A stretch of DNA of 64,000 nt from Halorubrum sp. DM2 (lineage in GTDB: Archaea > Halobacteriota > Halobacteria > Halobacteriales > Haloferacaceae), in NCBI RefSeq assembly GCF_901686465.1, contig NZ_LR594487.1, forward strand, positions 2,803,773 to 2,867,772. The letters are read 5' to 3'. A program made the translations under genes and the position numbers. Positions 8,230 through 16,647 of this stretch are shown piece by piece. Within the stretch, counting starts at the first letter, position 1. The number at the start of each line of letters is the position of its first letter. The notes below the pieces were generated by a model. That model was not told the origin of the DNA, did not search any database, and saw nothing but the letters and a program-made list of their open reading frames with translations.

Positions 8230-9519
8230 ATGAGCGACGCCGAACGAGACCGAGACGCGGCGGCCGAGACCGATGCTGGCGAGGCCGACGCCGCGGACCG
8301 CCGCCGACTCGGGGCGGTCGTCCTCGCCGTACTGATCTCGCAGGTCCTCCTCTACCCCGGCGTGCCGGATCTGGTGGTCGCGCTCGGCGCGCCGGCCGGC
8401 ATCGACGCCGGGATGTGGTTCCTCGTCGCGGAGTTCGGCGCGTTCGTGACGTTCGCGGTCGTCTGGGGCGCGCTCTCGGACGCGCTCGGCCGGCGGATCC
8501 CCCTGATCGTCGTCGGCGCGTTCGGCGGCGCGGCCTCGTACGTCGCGCTCGCCTCGCTCCCCGGACTCGGCCTCGGATTCGAGGTCGCGCTCCTCGTCCG
8601 CGTCGTCGGGGGTGCGCTCACCATCGGCGCGTTCTCGCTGTCTATCACCCTGCTGATGGACCTCCGCGGCGGCAACGGCCGCAACATGGGGACCGCCGGA
8701 CTCGCGATCGGACTCGGCGCGGCGGTCGGCTCGGTCGTCGGGGGATCGCTCGCCGACCTCGACGCGCTGTACCCCGTGTACGCCGGCGCGGTCGTGCTGG
8801 CCGCGGCGGGGCTGCTCGCGGCGACCGTCGACGACCGCGCGGCGACGGTCTCGACCCGGAGTGCGGACGGTACCGAGCCGACCGACGAGGTCGGCTTCCG
8901 CGACGTGCTCGCGCGGGCACGGGCGACCCCCGGTCTCCTCGTCCCGCTCGCGTTCGGCTTCGTCGACCGCCTGACTGCGGGCTTCTTCGCGCTGGTCGGC
9001 GTGTACTACTTCCAGGACCCGGCGACGTTCGGCCTGTCGGCGGGCGCGGCGGGCGCGACGCTCGCGCTCTTTTTCGTCCCGTTCGCGCTGCTTCAGTCGC
9101 CGTTCGGCGCGCTCTCGGACCGGATCGGTCGCTTCCTTCCCGTGGTGGCCGGATCGATCGCGTACGGCATCGTCACGGTCGGCGTCGGCGTCGCGCCGGC
9201 GTACCCGATCGCCGCGGCGCTGATGGTCCTCGTCGGGGTCTGCGGCGCGCTGATGGCCCCGGCGACGATGGCGCTCGTCACGGATCTCGTGGAGCCGGAG
9301 GTGCGCGGCGCGGCGATGGGCCTGTTCAACGTGTTCGGGTCGCTCGGCTTCCTGACCGGGTTCCTCATCGGTGGGAGCGCGACGGACGCGTTCGGCTACA
9401 CGCCGGCGTTCCTCGCGGTCGGCGGGCTGGAGCTGGTCATCGCGCTCGCACTGCTGCCGGCGGTCCGCTCGCTGTCGCCCGGCGCGGGACTGGTCGGGCG
9501 ACTCGGGGCCGAGGGCTGA
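8230..9519 (+). CDS. MFS transporter
   Basis: The 429-residue protein has about twelve hydrophobic segments and a cytoplasmic acidic N-terminus. MFS motifs are visible in both halves: GALSDALGRRIPLIVVGA after TM2 and GALSDRIGRFLPVVAGS after TM8. The substrate cannot be deduced; drug or metabolite efflux is plausible. It lies 46 bp downstream of the DsbA-like lipoprotein gene and could share its transcript. The TTTTATAAG just before the start lies too close to serve as its own TATA box. Confidence 0.88.
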   Translation: MSDAERDRDAAAETDAGEADAADRRRLGAVVLAVLISQVLLYPGVPDLVVALGAPAGIDAGMWFLVAEFGAFVTFAVVWGALSDALGRRIPLIVVGAFGGAASYVALASLPGLGLGFEVALLVRVVGGALTIGAFSLSITLLMDLRGGNGRNMGTAGLAIGLGAAVGSVVGGSLADLDALYPVYAGAVVLAAAGLLAATVDDRAATVSTRSADGTEPTDEVGFRDVLARARATPGLLVPLAFGFVDRLTAGFFALVGVYYFQDPATFGLSAGAAGATLALFFVPFALLQSPFGALSDRIGRFLPVVAGSIAYGIVTVGVGVAPAYPIAAALMVLVGVCGALMAPATMALVTDLVEPEVRGAAMGLFNVFGSLGFLTGFLIGGSATDAFGYTPAFLAVGGLELVIALALLPAVRSLSPGAGLVGRLGAEG

Positions 9520-9605
9520 GGGAAGCGAGCGCGAGCGGCCGGGGGGAACGACCGGAACCACCGACGCCGGGAGACTATCACGGCGCTTTGTGTCTCCGGT
9601 GTTGA

Positions 9606-9613
9606 TTTAAATA
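9606..9613 (+). promoter_or_regulatory. TATA-like box for the 973-residue Tat protein
   Basis: TTTAAATA is centred about 25 nt before the ATG at 9634, the spacing expected for a leaderless archaeal message. The surrounding DNA is GC-rich, so the box stands out. Confidence 0.6.
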
Positions 9614-9633
9614 CGGCGGCGCAACTCCGGGCC

Positions 9634-12555
9634 ATGGTACGACCCTCCCGTCGGCGCTTCCTCGGTGGTAGCGCCCTGACGCTCGCCGCGCTGACAGGCG
9701 TTCTCGACCCCGCGACCGACGACCGCTCCCTCGACCGACCGGCCGGAGCGCCGACCGACCTCGACGTCGACGTCCCCGCACCGCTCGCCGACGCGTTCCT
9801 CCCCATCCCGACAGCCGACGCGCTCTCGACGACGTACGCGACGGTCATCGCCGACAGCGTCGACGCCGACGCGGACGAGGACCTGAGCTACCGCGTCCGC
9901 CCTGCGACCGAACGGCTCGACGTCGACGCCGACGAGCTCTCGGCGACCGCCGGGATCCGGACGGCCGACCGCGGCGTCAGGCTGACGACGGCCGTCGGCG
10001 AGTTCGACCGGCCCGACGGCGGCGAGACGGTCGCGGTCGGTGCGGAAGACGGCGAGGCGAACGGTTCGAGCGACGACGCGTCTGCGGACGCCGAGACGAC
10101 GGACGAACTCCCCGCTGGCTGGCGGCTGGCCGAGACGGACGAGACCGCCTTCGTCGCCGGCGACGGCGTCGCGGCGGTCGCGACCGGGGACGGGGCCGCC
10201 CCCGGCCCGCGCGGTCGGTCGAGCGCGTCGGCGGACGACGCCGCGGAAGCGCGGATCGAGACCGCCCGGACCGCCGGCCGCGCGGCCGCGGACGAGGCCG
10301 ACCGCTTCGCGGAGGGGTCGCTCGGCGCGGCCGCGCTCCCGCGACTCGGCGGGTTCGAGACGGTGCTGCTCGTCCCGGACGCCGCGGCCGGTCCGTTCCC
10401 GGCCGGGATCCCGGAGGCCGTCGACGCGTTCGCCGCCGGCTTCGAGGTCGCCCCCGAGGCGCTCCGCGACCTGACCGGGACGGCGGAGAACGCCTACGTG
10501 ATCCGCCCGGCCGAGGACGCGGGACGGCTCTCGGACGAGAGTGCCGAACGGCTGGTGCGTGAGATCGACCCGGCGGTCCCGGTCGAGACCGAGGTCACCC
10601 GGACCGATGGGGTCGTCCTCGTCGACGCCGTCGTCGAGGCACCGCCGGAGCGGGACCCCGAGGCGTCGCCCGACGCGGAAGTTCGGTCCCGGTTCGACCG
10701 CGACGCCGGAACGGTGACCTTCGAACACGTCGAGGGCGAGCCGGTCCCGGCCGCCGAACTGGAGCTGTGGCACGACGGCGAGGAGGTGAGCGACGACGCC
10801 CTCGACAGCGACGCCTTCGAGGCGGGCGACGAGTTCGCCGTCGACACGGGGCTGATCGCCGCCGTCGCGCTGCGGTGGTTCGACCCGGACGCGAACGCCT
10901 ACGACGTCTACGCCCGCGAGCGGGTCGACCGCGAGGCGTTCGCCTTCGAGTACGACCTGTCGACCGAGACGCTGACGCTCACCTACGACGGCGACGGCGA
11001 GGCCGACGCGAGCGACCTCCGACTGGTCCACCGCGCCGACGACGGCGCGCGGACGGTCGGGGACGGATTCACCGACGGGACGCTCGCCCCCGAGGACGCG
11101 GTCACGGTCGAGGGGGTGTCGGTCGGCGACAGCGTGCGGCTGGAGTTCGACGTCGAGCAGCCGCCGGGCGTCGGCGGCGGGTCGCTCGTCCACTACCGCG
11201 CCCGGCCGCCCCGCGTCTGGATCCACTCGCGCGCCGAGGAGGGGACCGTCGTCAGGTACGGTGACGAGGAGTCCCGCCCCGCCGACGCGTTCGTGACGCT
11301 GGTCGACGGGGAGCCGACCGACGCCCAGTTCGCCGACGAGTACGACACCCTCTCGGAGCGGGACGAGTTGGTGCTCGGCGAACTCCCGCTCGGGAGCACG
11401 GTCTCCGTCGAGTGGCGGGAACCGGACGAACCGGTCGTCGTCGCCGAGGAGGAGGTCGCGCCGAACACCCGCGCGTCGATGGAGTACGACCCGGATGCGG
11501 GCGAGGTCACGGTGCGACACCGGCGGGGCCGGGCGCTCCCGGCCTCGGAGTTGGAGGTACAGGCCGACCGGAGCCCGACCGACGTCCAGCCCGCCGACGA
11601 ACTCGACGAGTTCGGTCCCGACGACTCGTTCTCGGTCCCGGTCCCGCCGCTCTCGCGGGTGCGGCTCGTGTGGACCGGCGGCGAGCACGAACACCACATC
11701 GGCGGCACGACCACGGCCCGCGACGCGTTCGCCGCGGGGTACGACGCCGACGACGAGGCGATGACGGTCGAGTATGTCGGCGAGCGGCCGGTCGACCCGG
11801 AGCGGCTGCGGGTGAGAGTTCGGGGCGGAACTGCGTCCCGGGAACAGGAACGCGAGCAGGAGTCGACGTTCGCGGCCGAGTACGACGAGCTGACGACCGG
11901 CGACGCGGTCACGGTCGCGGACGTCGGTCTCGACGACACCGTGGCCGTCAGCGTTCACACCGAGTTCGAGAACGGCTCGATGACCAGCTCAGTCGCTCAC
12001 TTCCCGGCGGCACCGCGCAGAGGGTTCGTCGTCGAGGATGGCGAGGAGGCGTCCGAGACGGTCCTCCGCTACGTCGGCGAGGTCCGCCGCGACGCAGACG
12101 CCTTCCGGGTCCTGATCGACGGCGAACCCGCGGACGCCCAGCCCGCAGACGAGACCGACCGCTTGACCGGCGGAGAGACCCTCTCGCTCGGCGATCTGGG
12201 GGCTGGAACGACGGTCGCCGTCGAGTGGTCCGGGGGGGACGAGACGCGGACCGTGACGGAACACGTGCTCCCGCCGCAGGCGACGTTCGAGGTCACCTAC
12301 GAGCCGGCCGACGACGGAGAGTCGGGCGGCGTCGTGACGTTCGCGCACGCCGGGGGTGACGGCATCGACGCCGAACACCTCGACGTGGCCGTGGAGCCGG
12401 CGACCGACGGACTGCGCCCGTGGGACCCCGACGCCGACTCGGTGACGGCGGGCGACGAGACGACCGTCGCGGTCGACGAGGACGCCCGAATGGCCGTCGT
12501 CGTCTTCCGCGAGCGAGAGCTGCTCCACCGCGAACCGCTCGGGGGCGAGGAGTAG
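9634..12555 (+). CDS. Tat-exported protein with seven tandem pilin-like beta-repeats
   Basis: The 973-residue protein begins MVRPSRRRFLGGSALTLAAL, a twin-arginine signal. Residues about 40-350 form an acidic, Ala-rich domain I do not recognise. From residue 351 to the end there are seven repeats of about 80-100 residues, starting near 351, 434, 527, 612, 697, 795 and 882. Each has the pattern FxYDxxxxxVTxxHxGGxxxxAxxLxV, then an acidic GDxVTV step and a (V/L)xVxW strand. This resembles the beta-sandwich of haloarchaeal type IV pilin domains (Pilin_N/DUF1628). A surface or adhesive role is inferred. There is no C-terminal membrane anchor. Confidence 0.7.
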   Translation: MVRPSRRRFLGGSALTLAALTGVLDPATDDRSLDRPAGAPTDLDVDVPAPLADAFLPIPTADALSTTYATVIADSVDADADEDLSYRVRPATERLDVDADELSATAGIRTADRGVRLTTAVGEFDRPDGGETVAVGAEDGEANGSSDDASADAETTDELPAGWRLAETDETAFVAGDGVAAVATGDGAAPGPRGRSSASADDAAEARIETARTAGRAAADEADRFAEGSLGAAALPRLGGFETVLLVPDAAAGPFPAGIPEAVDAFAAGFEVAPEALRDLTGTAENAYVIRPAEDAGRLSDESAERLVREIDPAVPVETEVTRTDGVVLVDAVVEAPPERDPEASPDAEVRSRFDRDAGTVTFEHVEGEPVPAAELELWHDGEEVSDDALDSDAFEAGDEFAVDTGLIAAVALRWFDPDANAYDVYARERVDREAFAFEYDLSTETLTLTYDGDGEADASDLRLVHRADDGARTVGDGFTDGTLAPEDAVTVEGVSVGDSVRLEFDVEQPPGVGGGSLVHYRARPPRVWIHSRAEEGTVVRYGDEESRPADAFVTLVDGEPTDAQFADEYDTLSERDELVLGELPLGSTVSVEWREPDEPVVVAEEEVAPNTRASMEYDPDAGEVTVRHRRGRALPASELEVQADRSPTDVQPADELDEFGPDDSFSVPVPPLSRVRLVWTGGEHEHHIGGTTTARDAFAAGYDADDEAMTVEYVGERPVDPERLRVRVRGGTASREQEREQESTFAAEYDELTTGDAVTVADVGLDDTVAVSVHTEFENGSMTSSVAHFPAAPRRGFVVEDGEEASETVLRYVGEVRRDADAFRVLIDGEPADAQPADETDRLTGGETLSLGDLGAGTTVAVEWSGGDETRTVTEHVLPPQATFEVTYEPADDGESGGVVTFAHAGGDGIDAEHLDVAVEPATDGLRPWDPDADSVTAGDETTVAVDEDARMAVVVFRERELLHREPLGGEE

Positions 12556-12601
12556 TCGGTTCGACTCCGGCCGGCTCGCGCTCGAACGCCGTTCGACGGC
12601 G

Positions 12602-12609
12602 TTTTATCC
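12602..12609 (+). promoter_or_regulatory. TATA-like box for the class I methyltransferase
   Basis: TTTTATCC lies about 25 nt before the GTG at 12630. The spacing supports that GTG as the start of a leaderless message. Confidence 0.5.
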
Positions 12610-12629
12610 CTCTGTCTCGGCCGACACAC

Positions 12630-13250
12630 GTGGATATTGACACCGTCCGAGAGTCGTGGACGAACCGGACGGGCGAATACTCCCCGGCGTACTACGCGCA
12701 TTACGGTCCGAACGAGACGAGTTCGGTGATCCGCGATATCCTCGACCGGAACTTCTGCCCCGACGCGAGCGTCCTCGAACTCGGCTGCGGCTCGGGCCGC
12801 CACCTCTCGCACCTCGCGGACCACGGCTTCGAGGACCTCTCCGGCGTCGACATCGACCCCGAGGCGTTCGACACGATGCGGGAGACGTATCCCGACCTCG
12901 CCGACGCCGGAACGTTTCGCTGCGGTCCCATAGAGGAGGTCGTCACGGAGTTTGACGACGGTCAGTTCGACGCGGTCTACTCCGTCGAAACGCTCCAGCA
13001 CCTACACCCCGACGTCGAGTGGGTCTTCGGAGAGGCCGCCAGAGTCACGGACGGCGTCCTCGTCACGGCGGAGATCGAGGGACCGACACCCGACTCACCG
13101 TCGTCCGACCCGGACGTGAACTACGTCGACGAGGAGACGCCGCTGTACTACCGGGACTGGAACCGCGTCTTCACCTCGCTGGGCCTCGTCGAGGTCGATG
13201 TCGTTCGCGGTGACAGAGACACCACGCGGACCTTCCGAGCGTCCGACTGA
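12630..13250 (+). CDS. Class I SAM-dependent methyltransferase
   Basis: The 206-residue protein starts at GTG (MDIDTVRESWTNRTGEYSP). Motif I is VLELGCGSGRHLSHL near residues 48-62, and the acidic post-motif SGVDIDPEAFD follows. Motif IV is FDAVYSVETLQHL near 113, typical of small-molecule or lipid methyltransferases with Rossmann folds. The substrate is unknown. The start was chosen because a TATA-like box lies about 25 nt upstream and because the longer frame runs back into the previous gene. Related proteins in haloarchaea are annotated only as methyltransferase domain proteins. Confidence 0.82.
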   Translation: MDIDTVRESWTNRTGEYSPAYYAHYGPNETSSVIRDILDRNFCPDASVLELGCGSGRHLSHLADHGFEDLSGVDIDPEAFDTMRETYPDLADAGTFRCGPIEEVVTEFDDGQFDAVYSVETLQHLHPDVEWVFGEAARVTDGVLVTAEIEGPTPDSPSSDPDVNYVDEETPLYYRDWNRVFTSLGLVEVDVVRGDRDTTRTFRASD

Positions 13251-13415
13251 CCGCCGGAGCCGAGAGGCCCTCCACGACCGGACGCCGCGGTCCCGTGACC
13301 CGGCGACCGGGCCGCCGTTCGAGCGGAAAATCCTTCGCTCGGACCGACCCGTCCGAACAGCGCCGCCCCGAGGCGAGTCCTTTTAACCGGCGCGCCGCCT
13401 CGTCTCTCCTAACCG

Positions 13416-14189
13416 ATGGACGTACTCGTCGTCGGCGCGGGCGAGATCGGACGCTGGGTCGCCGACACGGTGTCGGCCGACGACGCGCCGATCGACGCGA
13501 GCGTCGCGTTCGCCGACCGCGATCCGGCGGTCGCCGCGGACGCCGCGGCCGACCGCGACGCGCGGACGGTCGACCCCGACGGGGACACCGTCCACGACGT
13601 CGTCTGCCTTGCGGTCCCGATGTCGGCGGTTCCGGGCGCGGTCGCGGCGTACGCGCCGCGCGCGGAGCGGGCGATCGTCGACGTCTCCGGCGAGATGACC
13701 GACGCGGTCGCGGCGATGCGGGAACACGCTCCCAACCTCGAACGCGCTAGCTACCACCCGCTGTTCGCGCCGCCGCGGGTTCCGGGCAACGTCGCGGTCG
13801 TCGTCGACGAGGCCGGCCCGGCGGTCGAGTCCCTCTCAGCCGCCGTCGAGGCCGGCGGCAACGACGTGTTCGAGACGACCGCCGCGGAACACGACGCGGC
13901 GATGGAGACCGTTCAGGCGGGGGCCCACGCCGCGGTGCTCGCGTGGCGGCTCGCCGCGGACCCCGTCCGCGAGGAGTTCCACACCCCGGTGTCGGCCGCC
14001 CTCGACGAGGTCGCCGACACCGTCACGGAGGGGTCACCGGCGGTGTACGCCGAGATTCAGCGCGCCTTCGACGGGGCCGACGGCGTGGCCGACGCCGCGG
14101 CCGAGATCGCGGCGGCGGACGACGAGGCGTTCGCCGCCCTCTACGAGCGCGCCCGCGGCGACCGGGAGGGGCGGGACCGACTGGAGTGA
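13416..14189 (+). CDS. tyrA: Prephenate dehydrogenase family protein
   Basis: The 257-residue protein opens with the Rossmann motif VLVVGAGEIGRWV. The middle has the TyrA-like segment IVDVSGEMTDAV and the substrate-side motif YHPLFAPP (matching the HPMFGP-type motif of prephenate/arogenate dehydrogenases). The C-terminal half is helical, as in the family. It would oxidatively decarboxylate prephenate in tyrosine synthesis. A T-rich box (CCTTTTAACC) lies about 33 nt upstream. The Rsm22-like gene begins 23 bp after its stop codon, so the two are likely co-transcribed. Confidence 0.85.
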   Translation: MDVLVVGAGEIGRWVADTVSADDAPIDASVAFADRDPAVAADAAADRDARTVDPDGDTVHDVVCLAVPMSAVPGAVAAYAPRAERAIVDVSGEMTDAVAAMREHAPNLERASYHPLFAPPRVPGNVAVVVDEAGPAVESLSAAVEAGGNDVFETTAAEHDAAMETVQAGAHAAVLAWRLAADPVREEFHTPVSAALDEVADTVTEGSPAVYAEIQRAFDGADGVADAAAEIAAADDEAFAALYERARGDREGRDRLE

Positions 14190-14212
14190 GAGGCGGGACA
14201 GACGAGACACCC

Positions 14213-15706
14213 ATGATCGACAGAACTGCGGTTCGGAACAACGCGAACTACCTGCGCAACGTCAGACCGATCGACCCCGAGGAGATCGCCGAGTACATTG
14301 AGGGGACCCCGCACCCGGCGGTCGTCCGCGAGACGCTCCGCGAGGAGGCGTTCGACCTCCGGCTCCGCGAGCGCGAGGACGGGACGTTCGTCCCCGTCGA
14401 GGAGCGGCCGGTCGGGGGGCCGGGGTGGTCGCCCGACGCGCTCCCGGAGCGGTACACCTTCGCCTTAGAGGACCTCCTGGTCCGCGAGTACGGCGCGAAC
14501 TGGCACCGCGGGGAGTCCGGCGACGCGCTCCGCGAGCGGGTCCGGCAACTGAAGGCCGACTACCTCTACGAGAACGACGTCGAGTACGACCGCGTCGCGG
14601 CGCTCGGGTACGCTATCTACCACCTGCCCGCCTACTACGCGACGGTCGGATACGTCCTCGACGACCTCGTCGAGAACGGGCTGCTCGACCGGACGATCCG
14701 CGTCCTCGACGTCGGTGCCGGCGTGGGCGGTCCCGCGCTCGGGCTCTGCGACTACCTCCCCGACGACGCCGTCGTCGAGTACCACGCCGTCGAGCCGAGC
14801 GCGGCGACTGACATCCTCGACCGGATGCTCGAAGAGACCGGGCGGAACTTCCGGACGACGGTCCACGAGACGACGGCCGAGGCGTTCCTCGGTCTCGAAG
14901 GCAGCGGCGAGGGAGCCGACCCCGACGACGCCGATGCCTCCGACGACGCCGACCCCGCGACCGACGATCCCTTCGATCTCGTGCTCTTCGGGAACGTCCT
15001 CTCCGAACTGGCGGACCCGGTCGCGGTCGCCGGCGCCGCGATCGACGCGCTCGCGCCCGACGGCAGCCTCGTCGCGTTCGCGCCCGCCGACCGGAACACC
15101 GCCGTCGGACTCCGCAAAATCGAGCGCGAGATCGTCGCCTCCGGCGGCGACCCGGGACGCGACGCCGAGATCTACTCGCCGACGCTGCGGCTGTGGCCCG
15201 ACGCGGTGCCGACCGATCCGGGCTGGTCGTTCGACGTCGCGGCCGATCTGGCGGTCCCGCCGTTCCAGCGTCGGCTCGACGAGGCGGCGGCCCGCGGGGA
15301 GACCGACGAGCCGGGCGAGTTCGTCAACGTCGACGTCCAGTTTGCCTACTCGATCCTTTGCCCCGACGGGACGCGGCGCGTCGACATCGAGGCGAGCGCG
15401 GAGCGGTGCGCGCGCATGGCCGAGTCGGAGCGCCACGTCACCGACCGGGTGAACTTCCTCGCCGTGAAGCTGAGCCACGACTTAAGCGAGGGCGACAACG
15501 CGCTGTACCGCGTCGGCGACGGCTCGCAGGCGACCGACCACTACCTCGTCTGTACCCGCGAGACCGCCCTGAACCGCGACCTCCGGGAGGCGGGCTACGG
15601 GGCTGTCGTCTTCGTCGAGAACGGGCTGGTCCTCTGGAACGAGGACGAGGGCGCGTACAACGTCGTCGTCGACGACGAGACGGTCGTCGACCTCGTCGCG
15701 CCCTGA
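14213..15706 (+). CDS. Rsm22-like SAM methyltransferase (putative ribosome-associated)
   Basis: The 497-residue protein starts MIDRTAVRNNANYLRNVRP. The SAM-binding motif VLDVGAGVGGPALGL lies near residues 164-178, with AVEPSAA after it and DLVLFGNVLSEL near 258, typical of the Rsm22/METTL17 group. Haloarchaeal homologues carry this annotation. Cysteines in the C-terminal part (near 382, 402 and 446) do not form the clear four-cysteine iron-sulfur motif described for mitochondrial METTL17. A role in small-subunit rRNA modification or assembly is inferred from family. It follows tyrA by 23 bp and ends 27 bp from the convergent SRAP gene. Confidence 0.78.
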   Translation: MIDRTAVRNNANYLRNVRPIDPEEIAEYIEGTPHPAVVRETLREEAFDLRLREREDGTFVPVEERPVGGPGWSPDALPERYTFALEDLLVREYGANWHRGESGDALRERVRQLKADYLYENDVEYDRVAALGYAIYHLPAYYATVGYVLDDLVENGLLDRTIRVLDVGAGVGGPALGLCDYLPDDAVVEYHAVEPSAATDILDRMLEETGRNFRTTVHETTAEAFLGLEGSGEGADPDDADASDDADPATDDPFDLVLFGNVLSELADPVAVAGAAIDALAPDGSLVAFAPADRNTAVGLRKIEREIVASGGDPGRDAEIYSPTLRLWPDAVPTDPGWSFDVAADLAVPPFQRRLDEAAARGETDEPGEFVNVDVQFAYSILCPDGTRRVDIEASAERCARMAESERHVTDRVNFLAVKLSHDLSEGDNALYRVGDGSQATDHYLVCTRETALNRDLREAGYGAVVFVENGLVLWNEDEGAYNVVVDDETVVDLVAP

Positions 15707-15733
15707 CCCGGCGGAAGTTCGGTCCCCGGGCGC

Positions 15734-16483
15734 TCAGCGGGCCTCGACCGACTCGATCAGCTCCGGCGCGTCGACGCTCGGCGAGTTCACCCGAGTCGAC
15801 ACGGGATGCGCGGTGAGGTCGTCGCTCGGGTACGGGTCGAGCAGGCCGGCGGCCTCGTCGGGATCGGCGCGGAGCCACGCCTCCTCCTCGCCCGCGTCGG
15901 GGTCCAGTACCACCGCCATGCGGTGGTGGAGGTCGGCGACGAGGTCGTTCGGCTCGGTGGTCACGATCGAGAAAGTCTCGACGACCTCGGGGTCGTCGGC
16001 GCTCCCGCTCCCGTCGTTCCCGCCGCCGAACGCGCCGAGTCCGGTCTGGGTCGTCTCCGGCGTCGGCGGCTCCCACCGCTCGTAGATTCCGGCCATCGCG
16101 AACGGTCGGCTGTCGTCGAAAGCGACGCGGTAGGGGGTCTTCCCGGACCCGCCTCGGTCGCCGTCTCCGGGCCTTCCGCCGTCGACCCACTCGTAGAAGC
16201 CGTCGGCGGGGACGAGACACCGTCGGCGCTCGAAGGCGTCGGCGAAGCTCCGCTTTTCGCGGACCGTCTCCGCCCGGGCGTTGATGAGGTCGAACGACTC
16301 GTCGGCCCACGAGGGGGTCAGCCCCCACTCCATCCGCGTCGCCTCGCTCGGATCCTCGTCGGTGATCACCGGCAACGACTGCCCCGGCGCGCAGTTGTAG
16401 CTCGGCTCGTGGTCGCTGAAGTCGGCGTCGAACCTCGCTTCGAGGTCGGCGGTCGGCGTGAAGAGGGTGTAGCGGCCGCACAT
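15734..16483 (-). CDS. SRAP (HMCES/YedK) protein, abasic-site DNA crosslink protector
   Basis: The 249-residue protein begins MCGRYTLF, so after Met removal the catalytic cysteine is the N-terminal residue, which fixes the start. Other signature elements are INARAETV, CLVPADGFYEW with the key glutamate, and AHPVSTRVNSPS with the catalytic histidine. Family members form a thiazolidine crosslink to abasic sites in single-stranded DNA. Insertions of 25-40 residues (GGRPGDGDRGGSGK and a Gly/Ser-rich loop) are lineage-specific. It is convergent with the Rsm22-like gene. Confidence 0.92.
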   Translation of the reverse strand: MCGRYTLFTPTADLEARFDADFSDHEPSYNCAPGQSLPVITDEDPSEATRMEWGLTPSWADESFDLINARAETVREKRSFADAFERRRCLVPADGFYEWVDGGRPGDGDRGGSGKTPYRVAFDDSRPFAMAGIYERWEPPTPETTQTGLGAFGGGNDGSGSADDPEVVETFSIVTTEPNDLVADLHHRMAVVLDPDAGEEEAWLRADPDEAAGLLDPYPSDDLTAHPVSTRVNSPSVDAPELIESVEAR

Positions 16484-16601
16484 ACCCCTCCCTCGGCGCG
16501 GACGGGCTTCAATTCGGCGCAGCCGTCCCGGCCTCGCGGTCGACGCGTTCGCCGGAAACCCGTATTGGCCTCCCACCGCTCGAATTCCGCTTCGGACACC
16601 A

Positions 16602-16609
16602 TTATATAT
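16602..16609 (+). promoter_or_regulatory. TATA box upstream of the hydrolase/membrane fusion gene
   Basis: TTATATAT is one of the strongest TATA matches in the window. Initiation would be expected near 16630, downstream of the ATG at 16621. That favours the in-frame ATG at 16648 as the translation start. Confidence 0.6.
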
Positions 16610-16647
16610 CTCTAATCTTCATGATTGACCTGCGGCCGTTAGTAATT

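Noticed and set aside
9607-11958. Long minus-strand frame opposite the seven-repeat protein
   Set aside because: Composition is Arg/Val-rich with no domain; the plus frame has a Tat signal and ordered repeats.
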